From assembly GCA_035693025.1 (NCBI GenBank), contig DASSHI010000012.1:62001-126000 (forward strand): 64,000 nucleotides of DNA. The letters run 5' to 3'. A program made the translations under genes and the position numbers. The notes under the pieces are model-generated. The model had not been told where the DNA came from. It ran no database searches and saw nothing but the letters and a program-made list of their open reading frames with translations. Numbering within the stretch: the stretch's first letter is position 1; each line of letters opens with the position of its first letter. Source of the DNA: VRUE01 sp035693025 (GTDB lineage: Bacteria; Actinomycetota; Thermoleophilia; Solirubrobacterales; 70-9). Positions 1 to 9,711 of this stretch are shown in pieces.

Positions 1-2
1 GC

Positions 3-521
3 GATCTCGATGCTCTGCTCTCTTCGCCCGCCCTCGCCGACACGGTCATCCTCATCCATGACGTCACGAACGAGCAGGTCAGATCTGGCCTGGACGCCGT
101 TCGATACTCCGCGTATCCGAAGGTCGCGCATGTGAACCTCGACTTCGTGCCCGGGTACATGCTTCGGGATCCGGACCACCGCCACGAGCTCGGGGGCGGC
201 CTTGGCCTCGTGATAGTCGATGCGACGCGGACCGCTTACTTCCCGGATATCCCTGTCATCGAGAGCCGCTACTACGAGGCGGGTCACTTTTATCCGCAAG
301 TGCGCGACTGGGTGGTCGCCCGTGAGCGCGGTGAGCCCGCTTCTCCGGCGGAGGTCCGCGAGCAGCGCACACTCACCGAGGAGTTGGCCGTGGTCCGCGA
401 AGAGCACGAGCGCTATCGGCACCTATCCGAAATGGTGACCAGCTCGCTCAGTTGGAAGATCACCGCACCTTTGCGGGCGGCCATGCACAGCGCGCGCCGC
501 GCTGCGAAGAAAGTTCCGTAG
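3..521 (+). CDS. Class I SAM-dependent methyltransferase, C-terminal part (5' end outside window)
   Basis: The frame is open from base 3, so the gene begins upstream of the window. The visible product has a Rossmann-like strand TVILIHDV, then GLGLVIVDATR, as in small-molecule methyltransferases of sugar or cell-surface clusters. The last 60 residues form a probable coiled coil (about 85-115 of the visible part) ending in SLSWKITAPLR, a tail often seen on glycosyltransferases and methyltransferases of O-antigen or capsule loci. It ends 3 bp before the next glycosyltransferase gene, so the two are probably co-transcribed. Methyltransferase identity is inferred from fold-like motifs; the SAM-binding N-terminus is not visible. 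Confidence 0.6.
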   Translation, partial: DLDALLSSPALADTVILIHDVTNEQVRSGLDAVRYSAYPKVAHVNLDFVPGYMLRDPDHRHELGGGLGLVIVDATRTAYFPDIPVIESRYYEAGHFYPQVRDWVVARERGEPASPAEVREQRTLTEELAVVREEHERYRHLSEMVTSSLSWKITAPLRAAMHSARRAAKKVP

Positions 522-524
522 CTC

Positions 525-2546
525 ATGCCTGACGCGCGCACCCACCGCTTCGCGCTCGTCTCGCGCGAGGTCTATCCGTTTGACGGTGGCGGGATCGGTG
601 AGTACATCACCACGTGCTCGCGTCTGCTCGCCACGATCGGCGAGGTGACGATATTCACCTCGAGCAAGCACGAGGAGTCGTTCCACGCGATGACGGCGGC
701 CGGCGACCCGCGTCTCCCACCCCCCGGCGTCCAGGTGGTGTTCGTTGCGGAGCCAGAGCCCGATGATCTCGCGGGCTACTTCTCCCCGCTACATCTCTAC
801 AGCGCGCGTGTCCTCGACGCGCTCCGCCGGCACTACGGGCGTCATGGGCCCAGCCTCGTGGAGTTCTCCGACTACCTCGGTGAGGGAGCGATCACGGCGC
901 AGGCGCGACGAGCCGGGGAGCCGATGCTCCGGGCAACCAGAATCGGCGTGCGCCTCCACACGACCGCCGAGATCTGCGCGGTGCTCGACGGCTATGTCGA
1001 TTCGAGCTTCGAAAGGCGGATGACCTACGAGCTCGAGCGAATCGCGCTACGGGACGCCGATGTGGTGCTGTGGCCGGGGGGGGATACGTTTGGGTTCTAC
1101 CAACGCTTCTACGGATCGGCACTGGCCCCCCCGTGGCAGATCCGCAATCCTTTCGAGGCTCGGGAAGACGCGAGCATCGTCGAGGAGCCACGTGATGCAG
1201 GGACCCCGTTGCGCTTGTTGTACATGGGTCGATTCGAGCGCCGGAAGGGGGTCCAGAACCTGCTCCGGGCCGTCTCTTCGATCGAGAGCAACGATCTGCG
1301 TCTTACGCTGCTCGGCGGGGACACCGGTACGGCGCCACTTGGCACCTCGATGCGAGCGCAACTCGAACTGGTCGCCTCGGGCGACCCGCGGATCGAGTTC
1401 CTCGATGCGGTGCCCCGCCCCGAACTGCCCCAGGTGATCCGCGCCCACGACGCCGTCGTCCTTCCCTCTCTGTGGGAGGCCTGGCCGTATGTGGGGCTCG
1501 AGACTCTGCGGCTCAACCGGCCGCTGCTCACCACGCCGACCGGTGGCTTCACCGAGATGGTTCGCCCTGATGTCAACGGCTGGCGCACCGACGAGGTTGG
1601 AGCGGATCACCTCGCGGCGCTCATCGAACGGTTGATTATCGATCCCGACGCAGTCGAGCGGCCACGACTGGAGGAGCTACCGGCGATGACGTTCGCCGAG
1701 CTCACCGACGCGACGGAGATCCTCGAGGCTTACGACTCGCTTCTGCACGAGCCGCCGCGCTGGGACCTGCCCGGCGCGCCCTCGCGCCCGCGGGCGGACA
1801 CCTCTCGGCGGGCGGCGGTCGAACCGGCGCGCCCACCGCTCGTGTCGATAGTGATCCCCTACTACCGGCTTCACGAACACGTCGAGGAGACGGTCGAGTC
1901 GATCTTCGCGCAAACGTATCCCCGGCTTGAGGTGGTTGTCGTCAACGACGGATCGTTCTACGACGCCGATTGGGTACTTGCCGAGCTCGCCACCAGCTAT
2001 CCGCTTGCTGTTCTCACCCAGATGAACGCCGGACTTGGGGCCGCTCGCAATTTCGGAATCTCACAGGCGCGCGGGCGGTACATCGTCCCGCTGGATCCTG
2101 ACGACATGCTCGAGCCAACCTACGTGGAGCGCGGTGTAACGCTGCTGGAGTCTCAGCCTGACCTGGCCTACGCGAGCACCTGGTCGCGCTACGTCGACCA
2201 AGATGGCATCGAATTCGATCCGCCGGATCAGGGCTACCAGCCCCTGGGCAACATGAGCGAGCTCACCAAGGTCATGAACGTCGCCGGGGTCGCCACTGCG
2301 GTGATCCGGCGCCATGTCTTCGACCTCGGCTTTGCTTACAGCCATGACCTCACTAGCTACGAGGACTGGAGCCTCTACCGCGACCTCGGCGAGAGCGGGT
2401 ACGAAGGAATCATCATTCCCGAGCGGTTGTTCCGATATCGCATCCGCCCCGAGTCGATGTTCCGGCAGATCGGGATGCCGAAGGCAGAGCGGCTGAAGGG
2501 GGAGATCGACACGCACCTGACGGAGGGAAGGATCGAATGGACGTAA
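525..2546 (+). CDS. Bifunctional GT4 + GT2 glycosyltransferase
   Basis: A 673-residue fusion. Residues about 10-400 are a GT-B fold GT4 enzyme: N-terminal glycine loop FDGGGIGEYI, donor-domain start LLYMGRFERRKGVQNLL, and the EX7E region in LWEAWPYVGLETLRL. Residues about 435-660 are a GT-A fold GT2 domain: LVSIVIPYYRLHEHVEETV, VVNDGS, the DXD-type PLDPDD and a distal YEDW. Such fusions add two sugars in sequence to a lipid-linked glycan at the cytoplasmic face. ATG start 3 bp after the upstream stop; its end overlaps the next methyltransferase by 10 bp. Linkage and sugars cannot be told from sequence. Confidence 0.85.
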   Translation: MPDARTHRFALVSREVYPFDGGGIGEYITTCSRLLATIGEVTIFTSSKHEESFHAMTAAGDPRLPPPGVQVVFVAEPEPDDLAGYFSPLHLYSARVLDALRRHYGRHGPSLVEFSDYLGEGAITAQARRAGEPMLRATRIGVRLHTTAEICAVLDGYVDSSFERRMTYELERIALRDADVVLWPGGDTFGFYQRFYGSALAPPWQIRNPFEAREDASIVEEPRDAGTPLRLLYMGRFERRKGVQNLLRAVSSIESNDLRLTLLGGDTGTAPLGTSMRAQLELVASGDPRIEFLDAVPRPELPQVIRAHDAVVLPSLWEAWPYVGLETLRLNRPLLTTPTGGFTEMVRPDVNGWRTDEVGADHLAALIERLIIDPDAVERPRLEELPAMTFAELTDATEILEAYDSLLHEPPRWDLPGAPSRPRADTSRRAAVEPARPPLVSIVIPYYRLHEHVEETVESIFAQTYPRLEVVVVNDGSFYDADWVLAELATSYPLAVLTQMNAGLGAARNFGISQARGRYIVPLDPDDMLEPTYVERGVTLLESQPDLAYASTWSRYVDQDGIEFDPPDQGYQPLGNMSELTKVMNVAGVATAVIRRHVFDLGFAYSHDLTSYEDWSLYRDLGESGYEGIIIPERLFRYRIRPESMFRQIGMPKAERLKGEIDTHLTEGRIEWT

Positions 2547-3499
2547 GGGAGCGACTGAGCCTCGAGGAGGTCAGCGAGCACACGTTGATCGCCTGCGAGC
2601 ACCTTCACCGGTATGAGATCGCGGCGGAGCTTACCGCCGGGCTCCGGGTGGTCGATTTGTGCTGCGGCTCCGGCTACGGCACGGCGATCCTGGCCGAGCG
2701 CGCTGGGGTCGTCCATGGGGTGGACATAGACGCAGGGACGGTGGACCTCGCGGCTGCGACCGTCGGGCCCGACGCCGGGGCGACATTCGAGGCACGGGAC
2801 GCGCTGGCGTTCCTTCGCGGGGAAGACCTCACCGAGCGCTTCGACGCGATCGTGTGCTTCGAGGGCCTGGAGCACCTACCCGATGTCGAGGCTGCCCTAC
2901 GCGAGTTGCGACGTCACGCCGCGGCTGGCATGCGGATAGTCGCCTCGATCCCGAACAGCAAGGCTTTCGAGGAGGACAACGAGTTCCATCTCACCGATTT
3001 CGGCTGGGAGGAGGCTCATGCTGTCTTGGACGGGTTCGACGACGCCGTGTTGCTGTTTCAGCACCTCGCGGAGGGCTCGGTTGTGCTCGCTGACGGGGCG
3101 GAGGAGCTCGACGCCCGCTTGGTGCACCTGGATTACGGCGAGCCCGAGTTCGCCAACCATTTCATCATCGCTGTCGGGTTCGATGAGGATGCGGTGCGGG
3201 CGGTGCACAGGGCGCGCACGCAGCTGGTCCTCGCCCCGGTCTATAACCGCTACATGAAGGTTCTTGAGGGGGCGAACGTTCAGCTCCGCCGCCGCAACGC
3301 ACAGCTCGCCCGTGGTCTGATCGGGCGCGCGGACTCGGGCGCAGCATCGTTCGTCAGCCGGCTTGAGCAGCGGGTGAAGGAGCTCGAAGCGGAGCTGGAG
3401 GCGAATGAACGGAGCCTGGAGGCGAATGAGCGGAGGCTCGAAGCGGCGCACGCTCATAAGGGACGTTGGCGACGCCGTCTGCGCCGCATGCTGGGCTAA
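2537..3499 (+). CDS. Class I SAM-dependent methyltransferase with coiled-coil tail
   Basis: A 320-residue protein. SAM-binding motif I is VVDLCCGSGYGTAIL near residue 40; the acidic strand-2 end is VHGVDID and motif IV-like FDAIVCFEGLEHL follows, as in Methyltransf_11/23 enzymes. The last 60 residues are a charged coiled coil with repeated EANER units, suggesting oligomerisation or docking to the glycan assembly machinery. It overlaps the upstream glycosyltransferase by 10 bp, so translational coupling is likely. Probable role: methylation of a sugar or chain end, which in O-antigen systems can set chain length; that role is inference from context. Confidence 0.8.
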   Translation: MDVRERLSLEEVSEHTLIACEHLHRYEIAAELTAGLRVVDLCCGSGYGTAILAERAGVVHGVDIDAGTVDLAAATVGPDAGATFEARDALAFLRGEDLTERFDAIVCFEGLEHLPDVEAALRELRRHAAAGMRIVASIPNSKAFEEDNEFHLTDFGWEEAHAVLDGFDDAVLLFQHLAEGSVVLADGAEELDARLVHLDYGEPEFANHFIIAVGFDEDAVRAVHRARTQLVLAPVYNRYMKVLEGANVQLRRRNAQLARGLIGRADSGAASFVSRLEQRVKELEAELEANERSLEANERRLEAAHAHKGRWRRRLRRMLG

Positions 3500-3524
3500 G
3501 GGCCGACCGTCATATATTGCTGGC

Positions 3525-6500
3525 GTGAGCGAGGGGCCGGTACCAATCCTCTACATCGCGCCCTGGGTCGACCTCGGTGGTTCGGACAAGGGCACGATTG
3601 ACTGGTTCAAGAGCCTAGATCGTGATCGTTGGGCGCCATCGCTGATAACCACCCAGCCCTCGGCCAATCGATGGCTGCGCCATGTCGAGCCTTACGCCGA
3701 GGAGGTCTGGGATCTGCCGGACCTGATGCCGGGGGAAGCTTTTCCCGAATTTATCTTGGGCTTCATTGAAAGTCGCCATGTGCAGGTCGTGCACATCATG
3801 AATTCCCGGTTGGCGTTCGATCTGTTGCCGGATATCAGCATCTCCCCAGAGGCGCCTTCGATCGTGGTTCAGCTTCATGCTGAGGAGCCGGATCAGGCCG
3901 GTTACGTTCGCTACGTGACGCGACGCTACGGGAACTTGATTGACGCCTTCTCGGTAACCAGCCAACATCTCAAGGGGGTCGTCTCCGATTATGGGATCGC
4001 GCCAAGCAGGATCTCGGTCATCTATTCGGGGGTCGACGGCGAGCATGAGTTCAATCCGTCGCGTGTCGAGCCTTTTGCGCTGAGAAGGGACGCCAGCAGG
4101 ATTCTTTGGCCCGGTCGTCTCGTCGAGCAGAAGGACCCGATGCTGACCCTCGACGTCATTGCGCGCGCGCGCGGGCGCGGGGCTGAGTTCGTCCTGGACA
4201 TCGTCGGCGACGGTCATCTCGAGGAGGCCGTTCGCGTGCACGCGGAGCGAATCGGCGTCACCGACATGATCGATTGGCACCCACCATCCCAGGAAATGGC
4301 TCGTTGGTATCGGAGTGTCGACCTCGTGTTGATGACGAGTGCGTACGAGGGAGTTCCCTATGTGATCTACGAGTCGTTGGCCATGGGAGTGCCCATCGTT
4401 GGTCCCGCGCTCCCAGGGAACCTGGAGTTCATGGACGCAGACAGTGGAATCCTGGTTGAGCCCCGCGACCACGTCGATCGCTACGCCGATGCGATCGTTT
4501 CTTTGCTCGGCGACGACGATCGGCGCCAGGCAATGGGCGAACGCTCGCGTCGGCGCATGCTCGGCGATTTCTCGCTGGCCGAGATGGGTCGTCGTCACGG
4601 TGAGTTGTACGACGACTTGCTATCCAAGAGGAAGGCCCGTCAGGCGCCTGCGCGCGAGCTGTCGCCTCTCGGCTCAATCCCGTTGTCCCGCAACCCACGA
4701 CCCAGTCCCACGGTGGGTGTGATCGTTCCGTGCTACAGGCATGGCATGTTCCTTGGCACCTGCATCGACTCGATCAAGGGGCAGACCCTCTCTCCGGCCC
4801 ACATCGTCGTTGTTGACGATGGTTCGGACGACACCGAGACGATCGAGGCCCTGGACGGGCTCGAACGGGACCCAGAAATCTCCGTGGTGCGACAGGAGGT
4901 CAACCTTGGCCCCAGCGCGGCCCGCAACCGTGGGCTGGACCGGCTTGACACCGGTTATGTGCTGCCAATCGACGCCGACGACGAGTTGCTGCCAGATGCC
5001 CTGGAGCGCATGCTGGCGCAACTCGAGGCGGCTCCCGAAGACATCGGCTTCATCTATCCCAATATCCAATACTTTGGCAATCAGTCAAATTACGTCAGGT
5101 CCCCCACCTACAACCTCTGGCTGTTGATGCAGCAGAACTACTGTCCGGCCCCGGCTCTCTTCGATCGCCGGGTGTTCGACGGAACCGGTGTCCACTATCC
5201 GGAGGAGATGGTGGTTGGGCATGAGGACTGGGATCTGATCCTCCAACTGGCGGAACGGGGGGTGCGCGGATTACCGGCGGACGGCCCGACCTTCCGCTAT
5301 CGAAAGCAGGGATTCAGTCGTGCCAACGCAGTTGACTACGCGCCTGCGGCTTTCGATCGGACAATCGAGGACCGTCACCCGCGTCTTTACGACGACAGTG
5401 CAGAGATCAAGGCCAACTGGTCTCCGGCGCTGTCGATCGTGCTGCTGGACGACGACAACCGCGGATGGACCGCGGGGGATCTCTCCGGGCTCGCGAGGCA
5501 GACATGTCGAGATTTCGAGTTGCTGTCCCGCGCTGAGTCGATCGATGGCGCGATCGCGGTGACCGTCGATTCTGACTCACCCTTCGCCTGGCTTCAGCAT
5601 GCGATTCACAGAGCGCGCGGCCGCTGGATCCTCCTTCTGCCGCGCTCCGTGGCCGCAGTGCTAGACAGTCCGTCCTTTGTCGGGCAGCTCCTCCACACGT
5701 TTTTCGCAAACGAGGAAGTCTTGGGCACGGTTCTTGCCGAATCGGCCGGAGAACCACGCAGAAGCCTTGCTCAACTGAACGATGTGGAGAGGCTCTCGGC
5801 GAGCCCGGCCGCCGTGTGCTTCGAGCGCCGCTCGTGGGGCCGTATCCAGGAGCTGCCTCTGTCGCTGGGGGAGTCGCCGTTGGCGGACGTCGTGACGGGG
5901 CTGCAGACTCAAGGACCGCTTCAATGGCGCTCGGTGCGGGCTTCCGAGCCGGGTGCTCCGTGGCGGAGACGTGCTTGGGGGGACGCGCCGTCGTCCGTGG
6001 CGCTTGACGTCAACCTGCCGGCGACGGATGGACCGGGGATTGCTGCTCGCAGGATGATCTTGCACCAGCCTCCGCGGCTGCCGGAGCTCGCGGTCGGCGC
6101 GATACGTGGTCGCAAGCGTTCCGATCCATGGATGCCCTCGCAGTCGCTGCTTCTGTTTCGCCACCTGAATCCAGCGACCGGCACGAGGATCGTCATTCCC
6201 GGAGAGGAGCCGCCCCCGGGTCACGTATTGGAGCGTGTCCTTGGCTCTTCCCACCGATTTCCTACGCCAGGTGCGGAACGGCTGATACAGGTCGGCGGCC
6301 ATTTTTCGAGGAGCACTGAGCAGGGAGATCTGGGCGAAGGTGAATACGACCTCGGGTACGTGGAGCAGCAACGGCTGCCGATGCTCGACATCCTGGCGCT
6401 GCGGCGCATTCCCGGAAGCGGCCAAGAGGTGCTCGTCGCGGGCACCGACGACCCGCTTGCCCAGAACTCCGAGCTGATCGAGAACCTCGGCTGGATCGAG

Positions 6501-7112
6501 CCCTGTCCGATCCTGCCACGGGCTAGCGACATCCTCCATACCGGGCCCTGGGCGGTCATCTCGCTGCGACGGCAGGTCGACTACGCGACCTGGAGGCACA
6601 GTTATCGGGTCGGCGCTCCCGGCGAGGTCGGAGATGCCGTCGAGCTCGGCTCCTTGTGCCGTTACTTCGGCCCCGGCACCGTGGGGTTGCGCCTTCGGCC
6701 TGACGGCCGCCTCGTAAGCGAGCTTGTCACCCCCGGTCGCGCGTCCCGCGACCCGCGCAAAATCGGCCGTTGGCTGGCCGAACCGTTCGCCGCTGACACC
6801 CAGATGATCGCCCGTACGCGGGGCGCCGCATCGCGTCTGCGGCACCTGGCGCGGCATTCCCGGTCCCGCCGAATGGCGGAGGAGGAAGGCGAGATCCTCG
6901 GCTATCTGCCCCGCGCGCTCATGCCGGGCTGCAGCATCCTCTACAGCACGATCCACCCGGTGACCGGCGACCAGCTCGTCACCCGCTCGCCGGAGGAGGC
7001 GCTTGCCGCCGGCTATGTGATGGATGGGATTCTCGGCGCGATCTTCGATCCTCCGGATGGCGCGTCCACTTCTCCAGAGGAGATGCCCTGGGCGCGGGTC
7101 TCGCGCGGCTGA
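3525..7112 (+). CDS. Large GT4 + GT2 glycosyltransferase with long C-terminal extension
   Basis: I place the start at GTG 3525, giving MSEGPVPILYIAPW, not at in-frame codons inside the preceding gene; a TATATT hexamer lies 6 nt upstream and there is no ribosome-binding site, so it looks leaderless. About 1195 residues. Residues 1-390 are GT4 (ILWPGRLVEQKDP; EX7E in SAYEGVPYVIYESLAMG). Residues about 425-660 are GT2 (VGVIVPCYRHGMF, VVDDGSDD, PIDADDE). A weaker GT2-like stretch begins at WSPALSIVLLDDDN. The remaining roughly 350 residues contain two sections resembling a short beta repeat (FRHLNPATGTRIV and LYSTIHPVTGDQLVT), reminiscent of DUF5648-type repeats; that resemblance is tentative. 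Confidence 0.8.
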   Translation: MSEGPVPILYIAPWVDLGGSDKGTIDWFKSLDRDRWAPSLITTQPSANRWLRHVEPYAEEVWDLPDLMPGEAFPEFILGFIESRHVQVVHIMNSRLAFDLLPDISISPEAPSIVVQLHAEEPDQAGYVRYVTRRYGNLIDAFSVTSQHLKGVVSDYGIAPSRISVIYSGVDGEHEFNPSRVEPFALRRDASRILWPGRLVEQKDPMLTLDVIARARGRGAEFVLDIVGDGHLEEAVRVHAERIGVTDMIDWHPPSQEMARWYRSVDLVLMTSAYEGVPYVIYESLAMGVPIVGPALPGNLEFMDADSGILVEPRDHVDRYADAIVSLLGDDDRRQAMGERSRRRMLGDFSLAEMGRRHGELYDDLLSKRKARQAPARELSPLGSIPLSRNPRPSPTVGVIVPCYRHGMFLGTCIDSIKGQTLSPAHIVVVDDGSDDTETIEALDGLERDPEISVVRQEVNLGPSAARNRGLDRLDTGYVLPIDADDELLPDALERMLAQLEAAPEDIGFIYPNIQYFGNQSNYVRSPTYNLWLLMQQNYCPAPALFDRRVFDGTGVHYPEEMVVGHEDWDLILQLAERGVRGLPADGPTFRYRKQGFSRANAVDYAPAAFDRTIEDRHPRLYDDSAEIKANWSPALSIVLLDDDNRGWTAGDLSGLARQTCRDFELLSRAESIDGAIAVTVDSDSPFAWLQHAIHRARGRWILLLPRSVAAVLDSPSFVGQLLHTFFANEEVLGTVLAESAGEPRRSLAQLNDVERLSASPAAVCFERRSWGRIQELPLSLGESPLADVVTGLQTQGPLQWRSVRASEPGAPWRRRAWGDAPSSVALDVNLPATDGPGIAARRMILHQPPRLPELAVGAIRGRKRSDPWMPSQSLLLFRHLNPATGTRIVIPGEEPPPGHVLERVLGSSHRFPTPGAERLIQVGGHFSRSTEQGDLGEGEYDLGYVEQQRLPMLDILALRRIPGSGQEVLVAGTDDPLAQNSELIENLGWIEPCPILPRASDILHTGPWAVISLRRQVDYATWRHSYRVGAPGEVGDAVELGSLCRYFGPGTVGLRLRPDGRLVSELVTPGRASRDPRKIGRWLAEPFAADTQMIARTRGAASRLRHLARHSRSRRMAEEEGEILGYLPRALMPGCSILYSTIHPVTGDQLVTRSPEEALAAGYVMDGILGAIFDPPDGASTSPEEMPWARVSRG

Positions 7113-7135
7113 GTGAGGCTACTAGGCTAATCCGC

Positions 7136-7927
7136 GTGCTGACGCGGTTCAAGCTGCCGCCAATCGAGGATCCCACGCGCTACTGGCGGGGGGAGATGCG
7201 AGATGGGTTGCCGATGCTGCGACTCGCGTTGTTCGCCGACTGTGCGTGGCGCGAGATGGAGGGCTGGCATGGGCCGCACCACGGGCCGGGGTGGCCGCGG
7301 GTGGCGGGGGAGACACTTGTCGCTCAGCACGGCGTGGGGCTCGAGGTGTCGGTGGTCACCGTCACGGGTGTCGGGCAGTTGCCATGCACCGAGGCCGGCC
7401 TCACCCAATACCTGCGCCTGACTGGGCCGCCGGACGTTCTCCTGCTGCAGACCGGCGCTGCGCACTACACCCGCCGATTGTTCCCGAGCACGGAGCAGTG
7501 GGATCGCTACCGTAACCGCGGCGCGCGCATGCTCGGCCGCCACGCGCTTACGGTCAAGCGCCTAAAGGACCCGGTCGTCAAGCGCTTCCGGCCGAACATC
7601 CTCCCGTACCCCGGCCCAGCGACCTACGCGCCGTTCTTCGCCTCCGCCCAGTTGGCGTTCCCGGGCGCGCCGCTCGCCGCGATCCCGGTCTACCCGCGGC
7701 TCCAGCACTACCACGGCGACCGCGAAACTGAACGGGCGCTCCACGCGGACCTGCGCGCCGCCTGCGTACAGGCCGGCGTCGAAGTCCTCGACCTCGCCCC
7801 GCTGCTCGAACCGCTCGGGCAGTCCGCCCGCTGCCTCAACCGCCTCAACCTCAATACGTTCGGGACCCGGATCGTTGGCGAGCACCTGGCTGCCTGGCTC
7901 TTCGAGCACAGCCGCGTGCCGGCCTAG
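7136..7927 (+). CDS. SGNH/GDSL-like hydrolase (putative)
   Basis: A 263-residue protein from GTG 7136, with TAGGCT 7 nt upstream and no Shine-Dalgarno sequence, so probably leaderless. Internal segments match the SGNH plan: an early strand LRLALFADCAW, a middle PPDVLLLQTGAAHY block where block III (usually GXND) would fall, and a late VEVLDLAPLLEP plus LNTFGTRIVGEHLA resembling block V (DX2H-like) without a clear DXXH. Catalytic residues are therefore not firmly identified. Placed at the end of the glycosyltransferase run it could add or remove acyl groups on the glycan. Alternative: a non-catalytic SGNH-fold protein. Confidence 0.5.
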   Translation: MLTRFKLPPIEDPTRYWRGEMRDGLPMLRLALFADCAWREMEGWHGPHHGPGWPRVAGETLVAQHGVGLEVSVVTVTGVGQLPCTEAGLTQYLRLTGPPDVLLLQTGAAHYTRRLFPSTEQWDRYRNRGARMLGRHALTVKRLKDPVVKRFRPNILPYPGPATYAPFFASAQLAFPGAPLAAIPVYPRLQHYHGDRETERALHADLRAACVQAGVEVLDLAPLLEPLGQSARCLNRLNLNTFGTRIVGEHLAAWLFEHSRVPA

Positions 7928-7941
7928 CTCTCGCTGAGCCC

Positions 7942-8143
7942 TCAGTGCGATCCCTCGCCGCGGAAGATCGTGGCGGGGGTGCGGAGGAGGATCGCCAGGT
8001 CGCCGGCGACGGAGATGTTGTCGAGATAGTCGCGCTCCATCGCGAGGCGCTCCTCGAAGGTGAGCTCGCCGCGGCCGTGGACCTGCATCGGGCCGGTCAT
8101 GTCGGGTACGAACTCGACCAGTTCGCTCAGCTGCTGCTCGGCG
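7942..8143 (-). pseudogene. Truncated copy A of the sugar transferase 3' end
   Basis: Bases 7940-8105 match 10451-10616, the 3' end of the intact sugar-phosphate transferase gene, with about three mismatches, and keep the same stop codon. The match then jumps: 8112-8143 correspond to about 10827-10859, so about 210 bp of the gene are missing. It cannot encode a working enzyme. It forms the outer edge of the ATPase gene insert and is one of three partial or full copies of this gene end. Confidence 0.85.
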
Positions 8144-8152
8144 TCATGAGCT

Positions 8153-9568
8153 TCAGCCCAGCGCCCAGAGGAACAGGTGAGCTGGGATCAGGTCGGCGTC
8201 GTCGCGCTGCTCGAGGCTGTCGATCGTCACCAGGGCCGCAGGTCGGCCAGGGAACGCTCGCGCAATCCCTGCTGCTGCCCGCCGGTCCGGGTTTGACTGG
8301 TACTTGACCTCGACAGCGGAGAGGCTGTCGTGCGGGCCGCAGACGAAGTCGATCTCCCCCGATCTGCGCGTTCGCCAGACATGCAGGCGGCTGGGCATGT
8401 CGAAGCCCTCCATACGCAGTTGCTCAGGCTCGTAGCGTCGCTGTAGGGCGATGGCGACGGCATTCTCGACCAGCGCCGGCGGGTCGACCCCCAGGCCCGG
8501 CGCCTGCGCCTGCGCGGCCGAGTGCATCAGCGGGTCGGCGAAGTAGAGCTTCTTGTCCCTTCCCAGCGCCGGCGTGCCCGAGGCGGCCCGCCACGAGTAG
8601 ATGGGCAGCAGCTGGTAGGAGGCGGCGAGGAACTCCACGTAGTCGCGTGCCGTCGGCTGGCTCACCGCCATGTCCTGGGCGAGGCTCGTCCAGCTGAGAG
8701 CGCTTCCCAGCGAGCGGATGAGGCGTTCGAGCAGGGCGTGGACCGCCGCCCGGCCGGCGCCGCGGCGCTGTGCCTCGCGCAGCAGCGTGTCCTCGGCGAC
8801 AGTCAGGGTTTTCTGAGACGGATTCCGCTCGCCGGTGAACGCCTCGGCGATCGCGTGAGGGAGCCCTCCGAAGGAGAGGTAGCGCTCGAGCGCCCCCGCG
8901 AGTCGCGGCCCATGCCTCTGCGCGGCGATCAGTGCTTCCCGACCCTGCTCGGTGACGATGTCCTCGACCGACAGCTCCGGCGACGCGGGGACCGCATCGT
9001 CCAGCGCCCTGGCGAATGTCGGGAATGAGTGCGGGAAGAGGGCATGGTCGCCGCCGCCGCCCCGCCGCCCCGGCAGTCGCTCCGCCGCGCCCCGGTGCAG
9101 GTCCACCGCCGAGGAGCCCGTGCACACGACGATGTCTTCTCGCAGCGTGCCGTCGTCCCAGAGCGCCTTGATCGCGGTTTGCCAGCCGTCGACGACGGTC
9201 ACCTCGTCGAGCAGGAGGATCATCGGCTCGGGGGCCGCGGCGAGCTCCTTGGTGCGGTTCAGGGTCGCGGCCAACTCGCTCAACGGCCGGCCTTCGAGCA
9301 GATCGAGGGCGACGTAGGCGACACGCGCCGGCGCCCATTCTTCTATGGCCCGCTCGGCGAGAAGCTTCAGCGCGGTCGACTTGCCGACCTGTCGGGGCCC
9401 CCGGAGCGTGTGGATGCCCGGCCCGCCGAGCGATATCTGGTCGATCACCGGTGCCGGCAGCCGCTGCGGCTGGTTGCGCAATTCCCGGAGGTGGGGATCG
9501 GATTCGCGCCAGCCCGGCTCGCTCCACCAGCGGTTCTGCCGGAGGATCTCAGCATCTGCGAGCGCCAT
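8153..9568 (-). CDS. AAA ATPase with DUF4143 / PD-(D/E)XK-like C-terminal domain
   Basis: About 471 residues from ATG 9568, which has GGAGG just upstream although very close; an in-frame TTG at 9589 would add 7 residues. Walker A GPRQVGKST is near residue 57-65, Walker B ILLLDEVTVVDGW near residue 120, followed by the DUF4143 region with a winged-helix stretch (SQPTARDYVEFLAASYQL). The C-terminus RSGEIDFVCGP...SAVEVKYQ has the D...EVK pattern of PD-(D/E)XK-like folds. This AAA_14/DUF4143 family is widespread on mobile DNA and of unknown function. The AT-rich 50 bp upstream (9590-9638) and the flanking copies of the sugar transferase end indicate acquisition by transfer. Confidence 0.85.
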   Translation of the reverse strand: MALADAEILRQNRWWSEPGWRESDPHLRELRNQPQRLPAPVIDQISLGGPGIHTLRGPRQVGKSTALKLLAERAIEEWAPARVAYVALDLLEGRPLSELAATLNRTKELAAAPEPMILLLDEVTVVDGWQTAIKALWDDGTLREDIVVCTGSSAVDLHRGAAERLPGRRGGGGDHALFPHSFPTFARALDDAVPASPELSVEDIVTEQGREALIAAQRHGPRLAGALERYLSFGGLPHAIAEAFTGERNPSQKTLTVAEDTLLREAQRRGAGRAAVHALLERLIRSLGSALSWTSLAQDMAVSQPTARDYVEFLAASYQLLPIYSWRAASGTPALGRDKKLYFADPLMHSAAQAQAPGLGVDPPALVENAVAIALQRRYEPEQLRMEGFDMPSRLHVWRTRRSGEIDFVCGPHDSLSAVEVKYQSNPDRRAAAGIARAFPGRPAALVTIDSLEQRDDADLIPAHLFLWALG

Positions 9569-9640
9569 AGCCTCCAAGAAAGCTAACAAATTTTTAGAAA
9601 AAGGCTACCTATATCCAAAAATCGCTTCGAATAAAACCCC

Positions 9641-9711
9641 TCAGTGCGATCCCTCGCCGCGGAAGATCGCGGCGGGGGTGCGGAGGAGGATCGCCAGGTC
9701 GCCGGCGACGG
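9641..9711 (-). pseudogene. Truncated copy B of the sugar transferase 3' end
   Basis: Bases 9639-9711 repeat the last 22 codons and stop of the intact gene (10451-10523), essentially without change, and then break off. Immediately beyond, 9719-9743 resembles the last codons of the large glycosyltransferase (7088-7112; 22 of 25 bases, same WARVSRG-stop reading), so this may be a mosaic of two gene ends. It separates the ATPase insert from the membrane-protein insert. Confidence 0.8.

Noticed and set aside
8153..9568. Calling the DUF4143 ATPase a transposase or defence gene
   Set aside because: No transposase motifs or inverted repeats; the family function is unknown, so only its mobile context is stated.
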